Source of the DNA: Arion vulgaris
Taxonomy: Eukaryota > Mollusca > Gastropoda > Stylommatophora > Arionidae
DNA: 64,000 bases
Assembly: GCA_020796225.1 (NCBI GenBank)
Contig: CM036755.1
Span: 40,576,306 to 40,640,305, forward strand
Direction of reading: 5' to 3'
The notes below the pieces were generated by a model that saw nothing but the letters and a program-made list of their open reading frames with translations, was not told where the DNA came from and searched no databases. A program made the position numbers and the translations under genes. Positions 46,141-58,850 of this stretch are shown one piece after another (the first letter of the stretch is position 1; each line of letters starts with the position of its first letter).

Positions 46141-47400
46141 GCACACACAAGATCACTACGTTTCACCCCAACACTTTTATAAAGAAGTAAATGGTGGAAG
46201 AGAAGAACAAGCACACACAAGATCACTACGTTTCACCCCAACACTTCTATAAAGAAGTAAATGGTGGAAGAGAAGAACAAGCACACACAAGATCACTACG
46301 TTTCACCCCAACACTTCTAAAAGAAGTAAATGGTGGAAGAGAAGAACAAGCACACACAAGATCACTACGTTTCACCCCAACACTTCTATAAAGAAGTAAA
46401 TGGTGGAAGAGAAGAACAAGCACACAAGATCACTACGTTTCACCCCAACACTTCTATAAAGAAGTAAATGGTGGAAGACAAGAACAAGCCAACACAAGAT
46501 CACTACGTTTCACCCCCAACACTTCTATAAAAAGTAAATGGTGGAAGAGAAGAACAAGCCAACACAAGATCACTACGTTTCACCCCAACACTTCTATAAA
46601 GAAGTAAATGGTGGAAGAGAAGAACAAGCCAACACAAGATCACTACGTTTCATCCCCAACACTTCTATAAAGAAGTAAATGGTGGAAGAGAAGAACAAGC
46701 CAACACAAGATCACTACGTTTCATCCCCAACACTTCTATAAGAAGTAAATGGTGGAAGAGAAGAACAAGCACACACAAGACCACTACGTTTCACCCCCAA
46801 CACTTCTATAAGAAGTAAATGGTGGAAGAGAAGAACAAGCACACACAAGATCACTACGTTTCACCCCAACACTTCTATAAAGAAGTAAATGGTGGAAGAG
46901 AAGAACAAGCCAACACAAGATCACTAAGTTTTACCCCAACACTTCTATAAAGAAGTAAATGGTGGAAGAGAAGAACAAGCCAACACAAGATCACTACGTT
47001 TCACCCCAACACTTCTATAAAGAAGTAAATGGTGGAAGAGAAGAACAAGCCAACACAAGATCACTACGTTTCACCCCAACACTTCTATAAAGAAGTAAAT
47101 GGTGGAAGAGAAGAACAAGCACACACAAGATCACTACGTTTCACCCTCAACACTTCTATAAAGAAGTAAATGGTGGAAGAGAAGAACAAGCACACACAAG
47201 ATCACTACGTTTCCCCGCAACACTTCTATAAAGAAGTAAATGGTGGAAGAGAAGAACAAGCACACACAAGATCACTACGTTTCACCCCCAACACTTTTAT
47301 AAAGAAGTAAATGGTGGAAGAGAAGAACAAGCACACACAAGATCACTAAGTTTCACCGTAACACTTCTATAAAGAAGTAAATGGTGGAAGAGAAGAAGAA
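46136..47400. repeat. 70-bp array made from a LINE 3' end
   Basis: About 18 copies of a unit of 69-71 bp: caagcacacacaagatcact, acgtttcaccccaacacttc, tataaagaagtaaatggtgg, aagagaagaa. The first unit is continuous with the coding end of the LINE fragment (ALKQAHTRSLRFTPTLL then stop) and the last passes into its GAA tail (gaagaagaagaagac). One-base length differences between units are frequent. 47401-47699 is unassigned. Confidence 0.93.
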
Positions 47401-47699
47401 GAAGACAAATACATCCAAACGTGAACATATTAAAGTATTCACTCCCTGAATTGCATCTTCTTCTTCTTCTTCAATGATCCTGCTGTACTTGGACTCTTGC
47501 CCTCTGCCCAGTGAAATATTATTATATTATTCGTAAATTCATCTCGTACCGTTTTGTGTAACATAGGGCCTCCGAGCAATTTATTCATACCGCTCTATCC
47601 TGGCCAACTCATTCAATTTCTACTGTAGAATTGAGTCCAAAACACATGCATAAAAACTATCAATTGTTTCGTATGATTAATTTTTGGGGGTCAGTTTTA

Positions 47700-47877
47700 T
47701 ATCACGTTTTCTTCATCCTCGAGCGCTCCATATCGACCACTTGTTAAACCATTCTTTATGATGTGTATGTGATCTGAGCCTAAGAGCGATTGTACGCTGT
47801 GTCCGTTATGCACATACAAGTAGACCAGCACATACAATTTCTGCGATTCTTTTTATTTACTAGGTTAACTTCCTCAA
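47700..47877 (-). mobile_element. SINE3 copy, 5'-truncated
   Basis: gctccatatcgaccacttgt, atgtgatctgagcctaagag, cgattgtacgctgtgtccgt, tacaagtagaccagcacata and tctttttatttactagg match 41640-41780. It stops where LINE2 sequence begins. Confidence 0.8.
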
Positions 47878-47889
47878 ATAGATGTTGAA

Positions 47890-48237
47890 TCGTTTCAGCG
47901 ATTTTAAGATATAAAAAAAGAAGTTTCGGTAGTGGACACAAACTGACCTGTCATACTTCACCTCCGGACGGGTCCCAACATAATAAGACACCACCTGTAC
48001 ACTAGATTCAAGATAAACATCAACGACCTGTGCCCCTGTGGGTTGGCGAGTATAACAACACAGCATATCCTACAGAACTGTCCCCAGTATGCAGATCTTA
48101 AAAAAACTGGTGGCCCACCTACACCAGCATCCAAGACAAACTGTGTGGCGTGAATGACAATCTGAGACAGATGGAGGCCTTATTAAAGAATCCGAAATCC
48201 GAATCTAGTAAGAACACACAAGAAGAAGAAAAAGAAG
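47890..48237 (+). mobile_element. LINE2 3' end with CPCG / HILQNCP motif
   Basis: A broken frame: LHLRTGPNIIRHHLYTRFKI, then LCPCGLASITTQHILQNCPQ and YADL, then (frameshift) CGVNDNLRQMEALLKNPKSE. The Cys-Pro-Cys-Gly...His-Ile-Leu-Gln-x-Cys-Pro pattern marks the C-terminus of RNase H-bearing LINEs (I-like group). It ends aacacacaagaagaagaaaa. Confidence 0.78.
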
Positions 48238-48295
48238 ACCAAAGATATATGTTATTGATTGGTTTAGGATTTATTGACTAGGTAATTAAATCATT

Positions 48296-48297
48296 GA

Positions 48298-48340
<43 letters not shown>

Positions 48341-48800
48341 GATTAATTGATTGATTGATTGAATGATTAATTGATTGATTGATTGATTAATTGATTGATT
48401 GATTGATTAAACCATCATCATTTCACTTTGATGTATAACCAAAGTGCTCCGATCTATTTCTTATATTAACGAGTACAATATCTCCACTCCATAGAGAGTT
48501 CCAGATGTAAAATTAGAAAATAAGTCATACAATTTTGGATGTAGAATGTTCCTTGAATAACTTTGTTTTGCTTACAGTCAATCTGCAAGACTTTCCAACT
48601 GTAACTTTGTTTTGCTTACAGTCAATCTGCAAGACTTTCCAACTGTAACTTTGTTTTGCTTACAGTCAATCTGCAAGACTTTCCAACTGTAACTTTGTTT
48701 TGCTTACAGTCAATCTGCAAGACTTTCCAACTGTAACTTTGTTTTGCTTACAGTCAATCTGCAAGACTTTCCAACTTTAACCAGTTTTCTCGTCATCTTT
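48296..48800 (-). mobile_element. SINE1 copy, degenerate, with expanded tail and array
   Basis: On the plus strand: an expanded TTGA/TGATT tail (48296-48410), then aaaccatcatcatttcactt, aagtgctccgatctatttct, which is the SINE1 3' end. Five 44-bp repeats follow (48562-48780), and their last copy leads into ccagttttctcgtcat, equivalent to ccagcctgcttttctcgatt in other copies. The head is missing. Confidence 0.7.
48562..48780. repeat. 44-bp array at the SINE1 core
   Basis: Five copies of taactttgttttgcttacag, tcaatctgcaagactttcca, actg. The right part (ctgcaagactttccaactg) corresponds to ctgcagggcagcggctttcc agcctg in intact SINE1 copies, so this array lies at about the same position in the element as the arrays at 23210 and 49868. 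Confidence 0.88.
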
Positions 48801-48949
48801 ATCGCTATGTTCTTCTTCTGACAGCATGATTTACTTTCATCTCCATCATTTTGTGATGTTTATCAATCTTGTCATTTGATTAAATTCTAAACTGTGAACT
48901 CACTTGGTATTTTGGTTGTTTTTTGTTTGTTTATTTCGTTCGTTCTTCT

Positions 48950-49285
48950 CGGCCATTTTGATCATTCTTATTGTGATATATAAACAGTCTTTGTCAAGTA
49001 CATTCTAATTGTGATATATAAACAGTCTTTGATAAGAACGGTTAGAACGTTGCGCCCCCGTTAGGACCCTACTAGTGTAGGGCAGGCGCATCCAAAGTTG
49101 TCAGCGCAAGGAAATGTTTGAGCCTGTCTTGTTGACAGTCATACACTTTCCTTTCCTTCGCTTGTATATTTCTCTTTAGTGGACCTTTTAACGCAGTGTA
49201 TTTTGGCCTTGGATTTACACCTAAGAGCCGTTTGAACTTTGTAACCTTTCTGACTGAGTGCGGTCGTTCCTTTTTGCAGCGTATG
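48950..49285 (+). mobile_element. Unclassified interspersed repeat, family H
   Basis: Matches 4085-4400 in the same orientation (ggccattttgatcattctta, gaaatgtttgagcctgtctt, gttgacagtcatacactttc, aacctttctgactgagtgcg, gtcgttcc). It contains its own short duplication, ttgtgatatataaacagtct, at 48970 and 49007. Confidence 0.65.
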
Positions 49286-49309
49286 ATAAACACTCTTTAA
49301 TGATTCTTT

Positions 49310-49512
49310 TACCCGCCTGTCCAGCGTGTTCGTAGCGCGTTGGGCGACGGGTGATAAGCCCTCTGTGAGTGCGGGTTCAATTCCGCGGGCTGGCAGAAAA
49401 ACCACAGTTTCTCCAGATTTACGATGTTCGTGGCACCGAACCGAAGGGTTACGATGTTCATGGCACCGAACCGAAAAGCTAAAATCTCATGTGCTTCTGG
49501 ATCAGGAAAAAA
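49310..49512 (+). mobile_element. SINE4 copy, best tRNA-like head
   Basis: Box A region tagcgcgttgggcgac (49331-49346) and box B gggttcaattcc (49373-49384), with ccgcgggctggcag after it. Two 30-bp units (gatgttcgtggcaccgaacc; gatgttcatggcaccgaacc) and a tail ctcatgtgcttctggatcag followed by an A-run. This is the cleanest copy and a suitable reference for the family. Confidence 0.83.
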
Positions 49513-49671
49513 AAAGATTCTTTTAACGCCAAGTGGTATTTTGATTTGAGAGATTTAAGAGATTTTTTTCCAAAAAGTGTGAAATATTGAGATTTCAACG
49601 TTCATGTAAATAGTGTATTCTTATTCAAAAGTTCAATGAATTCAAATATTATTATTTCATCTTCCACACAG

Positions 49672-52600
49672 GGATGGCTATGGCGTAGAGGTTAGATGCT
49701 CGCCTCTCGTTATAAATGTACTCGGTTCGCTCTATTGTCAAGCCATCTGAATACTTTTCCAGAGATCTCTGCTCTCAGTCCAGGTGAGATCGAGTTCTTA
49801 GTCATATCGGAGATGGACGACAAAACGTATGTCCTCTGTTCAAGTTGAGTACGTAACAGAACCATTAGCAATTCAAAATCTATACACACAAAATCTATAC
49901 ACACAAAATCTATACACACAAAATCTATCTATAACACACAAATCTATACACACAAAATCTATCTATACACACAAAATCTATACACACAAAATCTATACAC
50001 ACAAAATCTATCTATACACACAAAATCTATACACAAATCTAACACAAAATCTATACACACAAAATCTACACACTCTTAAAAATTATACAAATCTATACAC
50101 ACAAAATCTATACACACAAATCTATACACAAATTCTATACAACATACAAAAAATCTATACACAAAATCTATACACACAAAATCTATACACACAAAATCTA
50201 TACACACAAAATCTATACACACAAAATCTATACACAAAATTATACACACAAAATCTATCACTATACACACAAAATCTTTTAACACACAAAATCTATACAC
50301 ACAAATCTTACACACAAAATCTATACACACAAAATCTATACACACAAAATCTATACACACAAAATCTATCTATACACACAAAATCTATACACACAAACTA
50401 TACCAAAACTATACACAAAATCTATACACACAAAATCTATACACACAAAATCTATACACACAAAATATATACACACAAAATCTATACACAAAAATCTATA
50501 CACACAAAATCTATACACACAAAATCTATACACACAAATCTATACACACAAAATCTATACACACAAAATCTATACACAAATCTGTACACACAAAATCTAT
50601 ACACACAAAATCTATACACACAAAATCTGTACACAAAATCTATGCACACAAAATCTATACACAAATCTATACACACAAAATCTATACACACAAAATCTAT
50701 ACACACAAAATCTATACACAAAATCTATACACACAAAATCTATACACACAAAATCTATACACAAAATCTATACACAAAAAACTATACACACAAACTATAC
50801 ACACAAAATCTATACACACAAAATCTATACACACAAAATCTATACACACAAATCTATACAACAAAATCTATACACACAAAATCTATACACACAAAATCTA
50901 TACACACAAAATCTATACACACAAAATCTATACACAAAATCTATACACACAAAATCTATACACACAAATCTATACACACAAAATCTATACACACAAACTA
51001 TACACAAAAAATCTATACACAAAAAATCTATACACACAAATCTATACACACAAATCTATACACACAAAATCTATACACACAAAATCTATACACACAAAAT
51101 CTATACACACAAAATCTATACACACAAAATCTATACACACAAAATCTATACACACAAAATCTATACACACAAAATCTATACACACAAATCTATACACACA
51201 AAATCTATACACACAAAATCTATACACAAAATCTATACACACAAAATCTATACACACAAAATCTATACACACAAAATCTATACACACAAAATTTATACAC
51301 ACAAAATCTATACACACAAAATCTATACACACAAAATCTATACACAAAATCTATACACACAAAATCTATACACACAAAAATCTATACACACAAAATCTAT
51401 ACACACAAATACTTATACACACAAAATCTATACACAAAAATCTATACACACAAAATCTATACACACAAAATCTATACACACAAAATCTATACACACAAAA
51501 TCTATACACACAAAATCTATACACACAAAATCTATACACACAAAATCTATACACACAAAATCTATACACACAAAATCTATACACAAATCTATACAACAAA
51601 ATCTATACACACAAAATCTATACACACAAAATCTATACACACAAAATCTATACACACAAATCTATACACACAAAATCTATACACAAAAATCTATACACAC
51701 AAAATCTATACACACAAAATCTATACACACAAAATCTATACACAAAAAATCTATACACACAAAATCTATACACAAAATCTATACACACAAAATCTATACA
51801 CAAAATCTATACACACAAAATCTATACACACAAAATCTATACACACAAAATCTATACACAAAATCTATACACACAAAATCTATACACACAAAATCTATAC
51901 AAAACTATAAAACAAAATCTATACACAAAATCTATACACACAAAATCTATACACACAAAATCTATACACACAAAATCTATACACACAAATCTATACACAC
52001 AAAATCTATACACACAAAATCTATACACAAAAAATCTATACACACAAAATCTATACACACAAAATCTATACACAAATCTATACAAAAAATCTATACACAC
52101 AAAATCTATACACCCAAAATCTATACACACAAAATCTATACACACAAAATCTATACACAAAATCTATACACAAAAAATCTATACACACAAAATCTATACA
52201 CACAAAATCTATACACACAAAATCTATACACAAAATCTATACACACAAAATCTATACACACAAAATCTATACACAAAATCTATACACACAAAATCTATAC
52301 ACACAAAATCTATACACACAAATCTATACACACAAAATCTATACACACAAAATCTATACACACAAAATCATAAAATCTTACACACAAATCTATACACAAA
52401 ATCTATACACAAAAATCTATACACACAAATCTATACACACAAATCTATACACAAATCTATACACTAAATCTATACACACAAATCTGTACACAAAATCTAT
52501 CACACAAAATCTTACACAAAATCTATACACACAAAATCTATACACAAAATCTATACACACAAAATCTATACACACAAATCTATACACAAATCTAACAATC

Positions 52601-55600
52601 TATACACAAAATCTATATACACAAAAAATCTATACACACAAAATCTATACACAAAATCTATACACACAAAATCTATACACAAAATCTATACACACAAAAT
52701 CTATACACACAAAATCATACACACAAAATCTATACACAAATCTACACAAATCTATACACACAAATCTATACACACAAAATCTATACACACAAAATCTATA
52801 CACACAAATCTATACACACAAAATCTATACACACAAACTATACACAAAATCTATACACCACAAATCTATACACACAAAATCTATACACACAAAATCTATA
52901 CACAAAATCTATACACACAAAATCTATACACACAAAATCTATACACACAAAATCTATACACACAAAATCTATACACACAAAATCTATACACACAAAATCT
53001 ATACACAAAATCTATACACACAAAATCTATACACACAAAATCTATACACACAAATCTATACACAAAATCTATACCAAAATCTATACAACAAAATCTATAC
53101 ACACAAAATCTATACACACAAAATCTATACACACAAAATCTATACACAAAATCTATACACACAAAATCTATACACACAAAATCAATACACACAAAATCTG
53201 TACACCAAATCTATACACACAAAATCTATGCACAAAAATCTATACACAAAATCTATACACACAAAATCTATACACACAAAATCTATACACACAAAATCTA
53301 TACACAAAATCTATACACACAAAATCTATCACACAAAATCTATACACAAAATCTATGCACCAAATCTATACACAAAATCTATACACAAAATCTATACAAA
53401 ATCTATACACACAAAATCTATACACACAAAATCTATACACACAAATCTATGCACACAATCTATACACAAAAATCTACACACAAAATCTATACACACAAAA
53501 TCTATACACAAAAATCTATACACACAAATCTATACACACAAAATCTATACACACAAAATCTATACACAAAATCTATACACACAAAATCTATACACACAAA
53601 ATCTATACACACAAATCTATACATACAAAATCTATACACACAAATCTATACACACAAAATCTATACACACAAAATCTATACACACAAAATCTATACAACA
53701 AAATCTATACACACAAAATCTATCACAAAGTCTATACACACAAATCTATACAAAAAATCTATACACACAAAATCTATACACACAAAATCTATACACACAA
53801 ATCTATACACACAAAATCTATACACACAAAATCTATACACACAAAATCTATACACAAAATCTATACAACAAAATATATACACACAAAATCTATACACACA
53901 AAATCTATACACACAAATCTATACACACAAATCTATACACACAAATCTATACACACAAAATCTATACACACAAAATCTATACACACAAATCTATACACAC
54001 AAAATCTATACACACAAAATCTATACACACAAAATCTATACACACAAAATCTATACACAAAAAATCTATACACACAAACTATACACACAAAATCTATACA
54101 CACAAAATCTATACACAAAAAATCTATACACACAAAATCTATACACACAAAATCTATACACAAAATCTATACACACAAAATCTATACACACAAAATCTAT
54201 ACACACAAAATCTATACACAAAATCTATACACACAAAATCTATACACAAAATCTATACACACAAAATCTATACACAAAATCTATACACACAAAATCTATA
54301 CACACAAAATCTATACACACAAAATCTATACACACAAAATCTATACACACAAAATCTATACACACAAAATCTATACACAAAAATCTATACACACAAAATC
54401 TATACACACAAAATCTATACACACAAAATCTATACACACAAATCTATACACACAAAATCTATACACAAAAACTATACACACAAAATCTATACACAAAATC
54501 TATACCCCAAAATCTATAAAACAAAATCTATACACACAAAATTTATACACACAAAATCTATACACACAAAATCTATACACACAAAATCTATACACACAAA
54601 ATCTATACACACAAAATCTATACACAAAATCTATACACACAAAATCTATACACACAAATCTATACACACAAAATCTATACACACAAAATCTATACACACA
54701 AAATCTATACACAAAATCTATACACAAAATCTATACACACAAAATCTATACACACAAAATCTATACACACAAAATCTATACACACAAAATCTATACACAA
54801 AAAATCTATACACAAAATCTATACACAAATCTATACACACAAATCTATACACAAAATTTATAAATCTATACACACAAAATCTATACACAAAATCTATACA
54901 CACAAAAAATCTATACACACAAATCTATACACACAAAATCTATACACAAAATCTATCACAAAATCATCACACAAAATCTATACACAAAATCTATACACAC
55001 AAAATCTATACACACAAAATCTATACACACAAAATCTATACACACAAAATCTATACACACAAAATCTATACACACAAAATTATACACACAAAATCTATAC
55101 ACACAAATCTATACACAAAAAATATATACACACAAAATCTATACACACAAAATCTATACACACAAAATATATACACACAAAATCTATACACACAAAATCT
55201 ATACACACAAAATCTATACACACAAAATCTATACACACAAAATCTATACACACAAATCTATACACACAAAATCTATACACACAAAATCTATACACACAAA
55301 TCTATACACAAAATCTATACACACAAATCTATACACACAAAATCTATACACACAAAATCTATACACACAAAATCTATACACACAAAATCTATACACACTA
55401 AATCTATACACACAAAATCTATACACACAAAATCTATAAACACAAAATCTATACACACAAAATCTATACACACAAAATTATACACACAAAATCTATACAC
55501 AAAATTATACACAAACATAAAATCTATACACACAAAATCTATACACACAAAATCTATACACACAAAATCTATACACACAAAATCTATACACACAAAATCT

Positions 55601-56553
55601 ATACACACAAAATCTATACACACAAAATCTATACACAAAATCTATACACACAAAATCTATACACAAAAAATCTATACACACAAAATCTATACACAAAATC
55701 TATACACAAAAATCTATACACAAAATCTATACACAAAATCTATACACACAAAATCTATACACACAAAATCTATACACACAAATCTATACACACAAAATCT
55801 ATACACACAAAATCTATACACAAAATCTATACACACAAAATCTATACACACAAAATCTATACACAAATCTATACACAAAACTATACACACAAAATCTATA
55901 CAACAAAATCTATACACACAAAATCTATACACACAAATATACACAAAATCTATACACACAAAATCTATACACACAAAATCTATACACACAAAATCTATAC
56001 ACACAAAATCTATACACACAAAATCTATACACACAAAATCTATACACACAAATCTATACACACAAAATCTATACACACAAAATCTATACACAAAATCTAT
56101 ACACACAAAATTTATACACAAAAATCTATACACACAAAATCTATACACACAAAATCTATACACAAAAAATCTATACACAAATCTATACACACAAATCTAT
56201 ACACACAAAATCTATACACACAAAATCTATACACACAAAATCTATACACACAAAATCTATACACAAAATCTATACACACAAAATCTATACACAAAATCTA
56301 TACACACAAAATCTATACACACAAAATCTATACACACAAAATCTATACACACAAAATCTATACACAAAATCTATACACACAAAATCTATACACACAAAAT
56401 CAATAAGAGCAGGCTGAAAAGTCGATGCCAGGAAAAATTCATTAGAAAATATTTAACAATAAAATCCATACCAAATATTTTCACCATCTTCTAAATTACA
56501 TCGGGAATACCTCACCGGTGCTACGGAGTTCGTGCACTGTTGCTAAGATCTTG
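49672..56553 (+). mobile_element. SINE1 copy split by a 6.5-kb array
   Basis: The left part (49672-49873) holds the tRNA-like head (atggcgtagaggttagatgc, ctcggttcgctc) and the body to agaaccattagcaattcaaa. The right part (56398-56553) resumes at aaaatcaataagagcaggct, gaaaagtcgatgccaggaaa, aattcattagaaaatattta, ccggtgctacggagttcgtg. The parts are collinear with the intact copy at 60268-60719 with only a few bases missing, so the array arose within the SINE. Confidence 0.9.
49868..56402. repeat. 15-bp simple satellite, 6.5 kb, inside SINE1
   Basis: More than 430 copies of aaaatctatacacac, with many shortened variants of 11-14 bp. Both edges of the array are the SINE1 hexamer aaaatc. The 15-bp period leaves some frames open for up to about 1,090 codons (repeats of the type Tyr-Thr-Gln-Asn-Leu or Cys-Ile-Asp-Phe-Val), but frames wander between all three as units lose bases, which shows there is no selection on a protein. 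Confidence 0.97.
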
Positions 56554-56594
56554 TCTCAACAAATCCAACAGAGTCCTGCGTCCCAACACTCTAG

Positions 56595-56730
56595 TCTTCT
56601 TCTTCTTTGCGTTCGTTCTTTACGACCAATTTTAATTACTCTTTGTGATGTTTGATCTCTGCCAAGAATGTGTATACTTTTGCACTTTGGTTTGGTAGAC
56701 CCCTAAACGCATAAGACTTCTACACGTTTA
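56595..56730 (+). mobile_element. Family H repeat, partial
   Basis: ttctttgcgttcgttcttta, cgaccaattttaattactct, ttgtgatgtttgatctctgc, caagaatgtgtatacttttg and cactttggt are a diverged match to the start of 4085 and 48950. Low identity. Confidence 0.4.
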
Positions 56731-56734
56731 GGAT

Positions 56735-56965
56735 ACGTGCATCTGATTTCAGCCAAAACACGTTAGTACGATGTTGATTAATCAATCTCTTTGCATATTT
56801 GGTATGTCGTTCTTTTCGGACTGCACCAATATCGACATCCATTTCTCTCAATCTGGTCAGCGAGTGGGATTTACAACCTGAAACTCCTCTGTTATGAAAG
56901 CCTCTATCAATGAGTTAAGAACGTTATTTCGGTCTATGACAGCTCTCTCTGATATTGTAGCTAAG
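56735..56965 (-). mobile_element. LINE3 fragment
   Basis: The minus strand gives NNVLNSLIEAFITEEF, then SHSLTRLREMDVDIGAVRKE and RHTKYAKRLINQHR. This matches SHSLTRLRKMGVDIDAA..KE and RHTKYAKRLINQHR on the plus strand at 58425-58535. It is the part between RNase H and the C-terminal zinc knuckle. Confidence 0.75.
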
Positions 56966-56984
56966 CCATCAATGAAATAAATCA

Positions 56985-57205
56985 AGTATCAACGATTGCA
57001 CAAAAGCAGATTACCAACAGACAGTCAGCCTCAAAGAGCAATGCTGATCCGATACAGTGGATACAAAGCAAAAGGCTGTTAACGCAATAGGTGGACTTAG
57101 GAAAAAACAGCAGTGAAAAACACGATTTATTAAGCGCACACAAAAGCCCGTTCTAGAAATATCTTCGTACCTTGAAGCTGGGAGGCAAAACAGGATTAGA
57201 GAAAA
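56985..57205 (+). mobile_element. LINE C-terminal fragment (LINE1-like)
   Basis: A broken frame RLPTDSQPQRAMLIRYSGYK then AKG.RNRWT parallels RLPQRATQKKYNEYKARGRP in the LINE fragment at 45908. Weak but collinear; several stops. Confidence 0.45.
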
Positions 57206-57217
57206 GAGAAAGTATTT

Positions 57218-57545
57218 TTACTCTTCCACTCACACTAATGTAATATTATTATCCACACGTTCCCACACACACACATACACACATACACATACAAATATTA
57301 CTCTTCCACTCACACTAATGTAGTATTATTATCCACACGTTCCCACACACACACATACACACATACACATACAAATATTACTCTTCCACTCACACTAATG
57401 TAGTATTATTATCCACACGTTCCCACACACACACATACACACATACACATACAAATATTACTCTTCCACTCACACTAATGTAGTATTATTATCCACACGT
57501 TCCCACACACACACGCTCACACACACATACACACATACAAATATT
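57218..57545. repeat. 80-bp array with embedded CA microsatellite
   Basis: Four copies of an 80-bp unit: ttactcttccactcacacta, atgtagtattattatccaca, cgttcccacacacacacata, then cacacatacacatacaaata. The last unit has a longer CA stretch. Units are nearly identical. Confidence 0.95.
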
Positions 57546-57965
57546 ACTATTTCAATTGTCACGTAAAAAACTGTATTTTTCTTCCAATTTCCAACAAAAT
57601 CTATTACTACTACTCCACGCTCACATGAAGCCAGTCAAATATTTAGTAAAGTGATCCTTCAAACAATGAAAGCAGAATTGAATAACACAGTTAGGCAAGA
57701 ACAAGCAAATAAAAGAGTCTACTTGATCGTGGTCAAAGGATGAGAACCTTCACAGAACGCCAAATGCCACAATCAAACCAATTTTAAAAAAACTTCGAGC
57801 AGCTCTCATTCGAAATTATGACGACGCTCATAGTTTACACGTTCAATCGCATTGGGTCCGCCCGTTTTGGCACTTCAGGGAAGGATCCAATAAAATTTTA
57901 ACAATGAAATAACTCAAATTGTATTAATATTCCGACGTTTACAAGAAGGGTCTGAAGCCGAAGGA
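57546..57965 (+). other. Unassigned stretch with a possible coding remnant
   Basis: Between about 57735 and 57905 one plus-strand frame is free of stops and reads DENLHRTPNATIKPILKKLR, then AALIRNYDDAHSLHVQSHWV, RPFWHFREGS. The composition looks protein-like and not repeat-like, but I do not recognise the family and there is no start codon or splice signal that I can defend. It could be a transposon-derived piece or chance. Confidence 0.25.
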
Positions 57966-58110
57966 TTGACTTCATTGCACCGGGTTTTACCCCATATGGC
58001 TCGGTCCCTCTACGCAGAAATGGCACGTCATCTGCCGACACGAACTTTGTAGTTCCGGCAACACTCTAAGGGTCTCTAGAAAAAATGCACTCGTGAATTG
58101 TTACTCCAAC
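57966..58110 (-). mobile_element. SINE2 copy, 5'-truncated
   Basis: gacttcattgcaccgggttt, taccccatatggctcggtcc, ctctacgcagaaatggcacg, ctttgtagttccggcaacac, ggtctctagaaaaaatgcac: the 3' half of SINE2 seen from its 3' side. The tRNA-like head is absent. Confidence 0.8.
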
Positions 58111-58194
58111 AGGAACTATTTTTACTCCAAGATGACTTGGTTGGCATCTCAAGACTTCTCTTGTGTTTTTATACTCCAGTGACTCCATGAGTAT

Positions 58195-58640
58195 AATTCG
58201 TAAAGTTGAAACAGGAATGGTGAGACGACACTGGTTGGAGGTACTAGTACAGACAATGATCAGAGAAATTATCTTAATTTTGTCCCTGGGCACGCAGGAG
58301 TCCGAGGTAATGAACGAGCTGGTAGATTGGCTGGCATGCTACCATATCAGAGGGAGCTGCAATGGATCGAAATGACATTCTTAACGTACTGAGAGAGTTT
58401 TTTCGAACAAAGAAGTTTCAGGACTGTGAATCCCACTCGCTGACCAGATTGAGAAAGATGGGTGTCGATATTGATGCAGCCTGAAAAGAACGACATACTA
58501 AATATGCAAAGAGATTGATTAATCAACATCGAGCTGGCGTGTTGGGCCGCTGGACGCGGCTGGATTTGTTGAGGCGGAGATTGGAGCACATATGGACATG
58601 TCTTGGTGCTATGATGATAGTTCTCTGATTGATAACTGAT
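58195..58640 (+). mobile_element. LINE3 copy with RNase H motif
   Basis: One frame (58278-58335) reads FVPGHAGVRGNERAGRLAG, the C-terminal RNase H motif (GHxGxxGNExAD) with the usual Asp replaced by Gly. Further frames give FFRTKKFQDCESHSLTRLRK, MGVDIDAA and KERHTKYAKRLINQHRAGVL, GRWTRLDLLRRRLEHIWTCL. LINEs with an RNase H after the RT belong to the I-like group. Frameshifts and a stop near 58400 inactivate it. Confidence 0.82.
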
Positions 58641-58850
58641 GTATGTTTTCTTATTTTCTCAAGTGATAACACAGGGCCGTGCGTGCTATGATGATAGTTC
58701 TCTGATTGATAACTAAAGTATGTTTTCTTATTTTCTCAAGTGATGACACAGGCCATGTGACGTGCTATGACTAAGATAGTTCTCTGATTGATAACAAGTA
58801 TGTTTTCTTATTTTCTCAAGTATGACACAGGCCATGCCGTACTATGATGC
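58606..58850. repeat. 77-bp array growing from the LINE3 3' end
   Basis: Three copies of a unit of about 77-79 bp, gtgctatgatgatagttctc, tgattgataac, tatgttttcttattttctca, agt...gacacaggccatg. The first unit starts inside the last bases of LINE3 (gacatgtcttggtgctatga). Later units have small deletions. A fourth partial unit passes into family F. Confidence 0.87.

Noticed and set aside
49829..56494. Open frames of 693 and 1,088 codons on the plus strand and many Cys/Phe-rich frames on the minus strand
   Set aside because: They are translations of the 15-bp satellite. Frames change with every shortened unit, the same residues appear in all three frames, and the first frame begins and the second ends inside SINE1.
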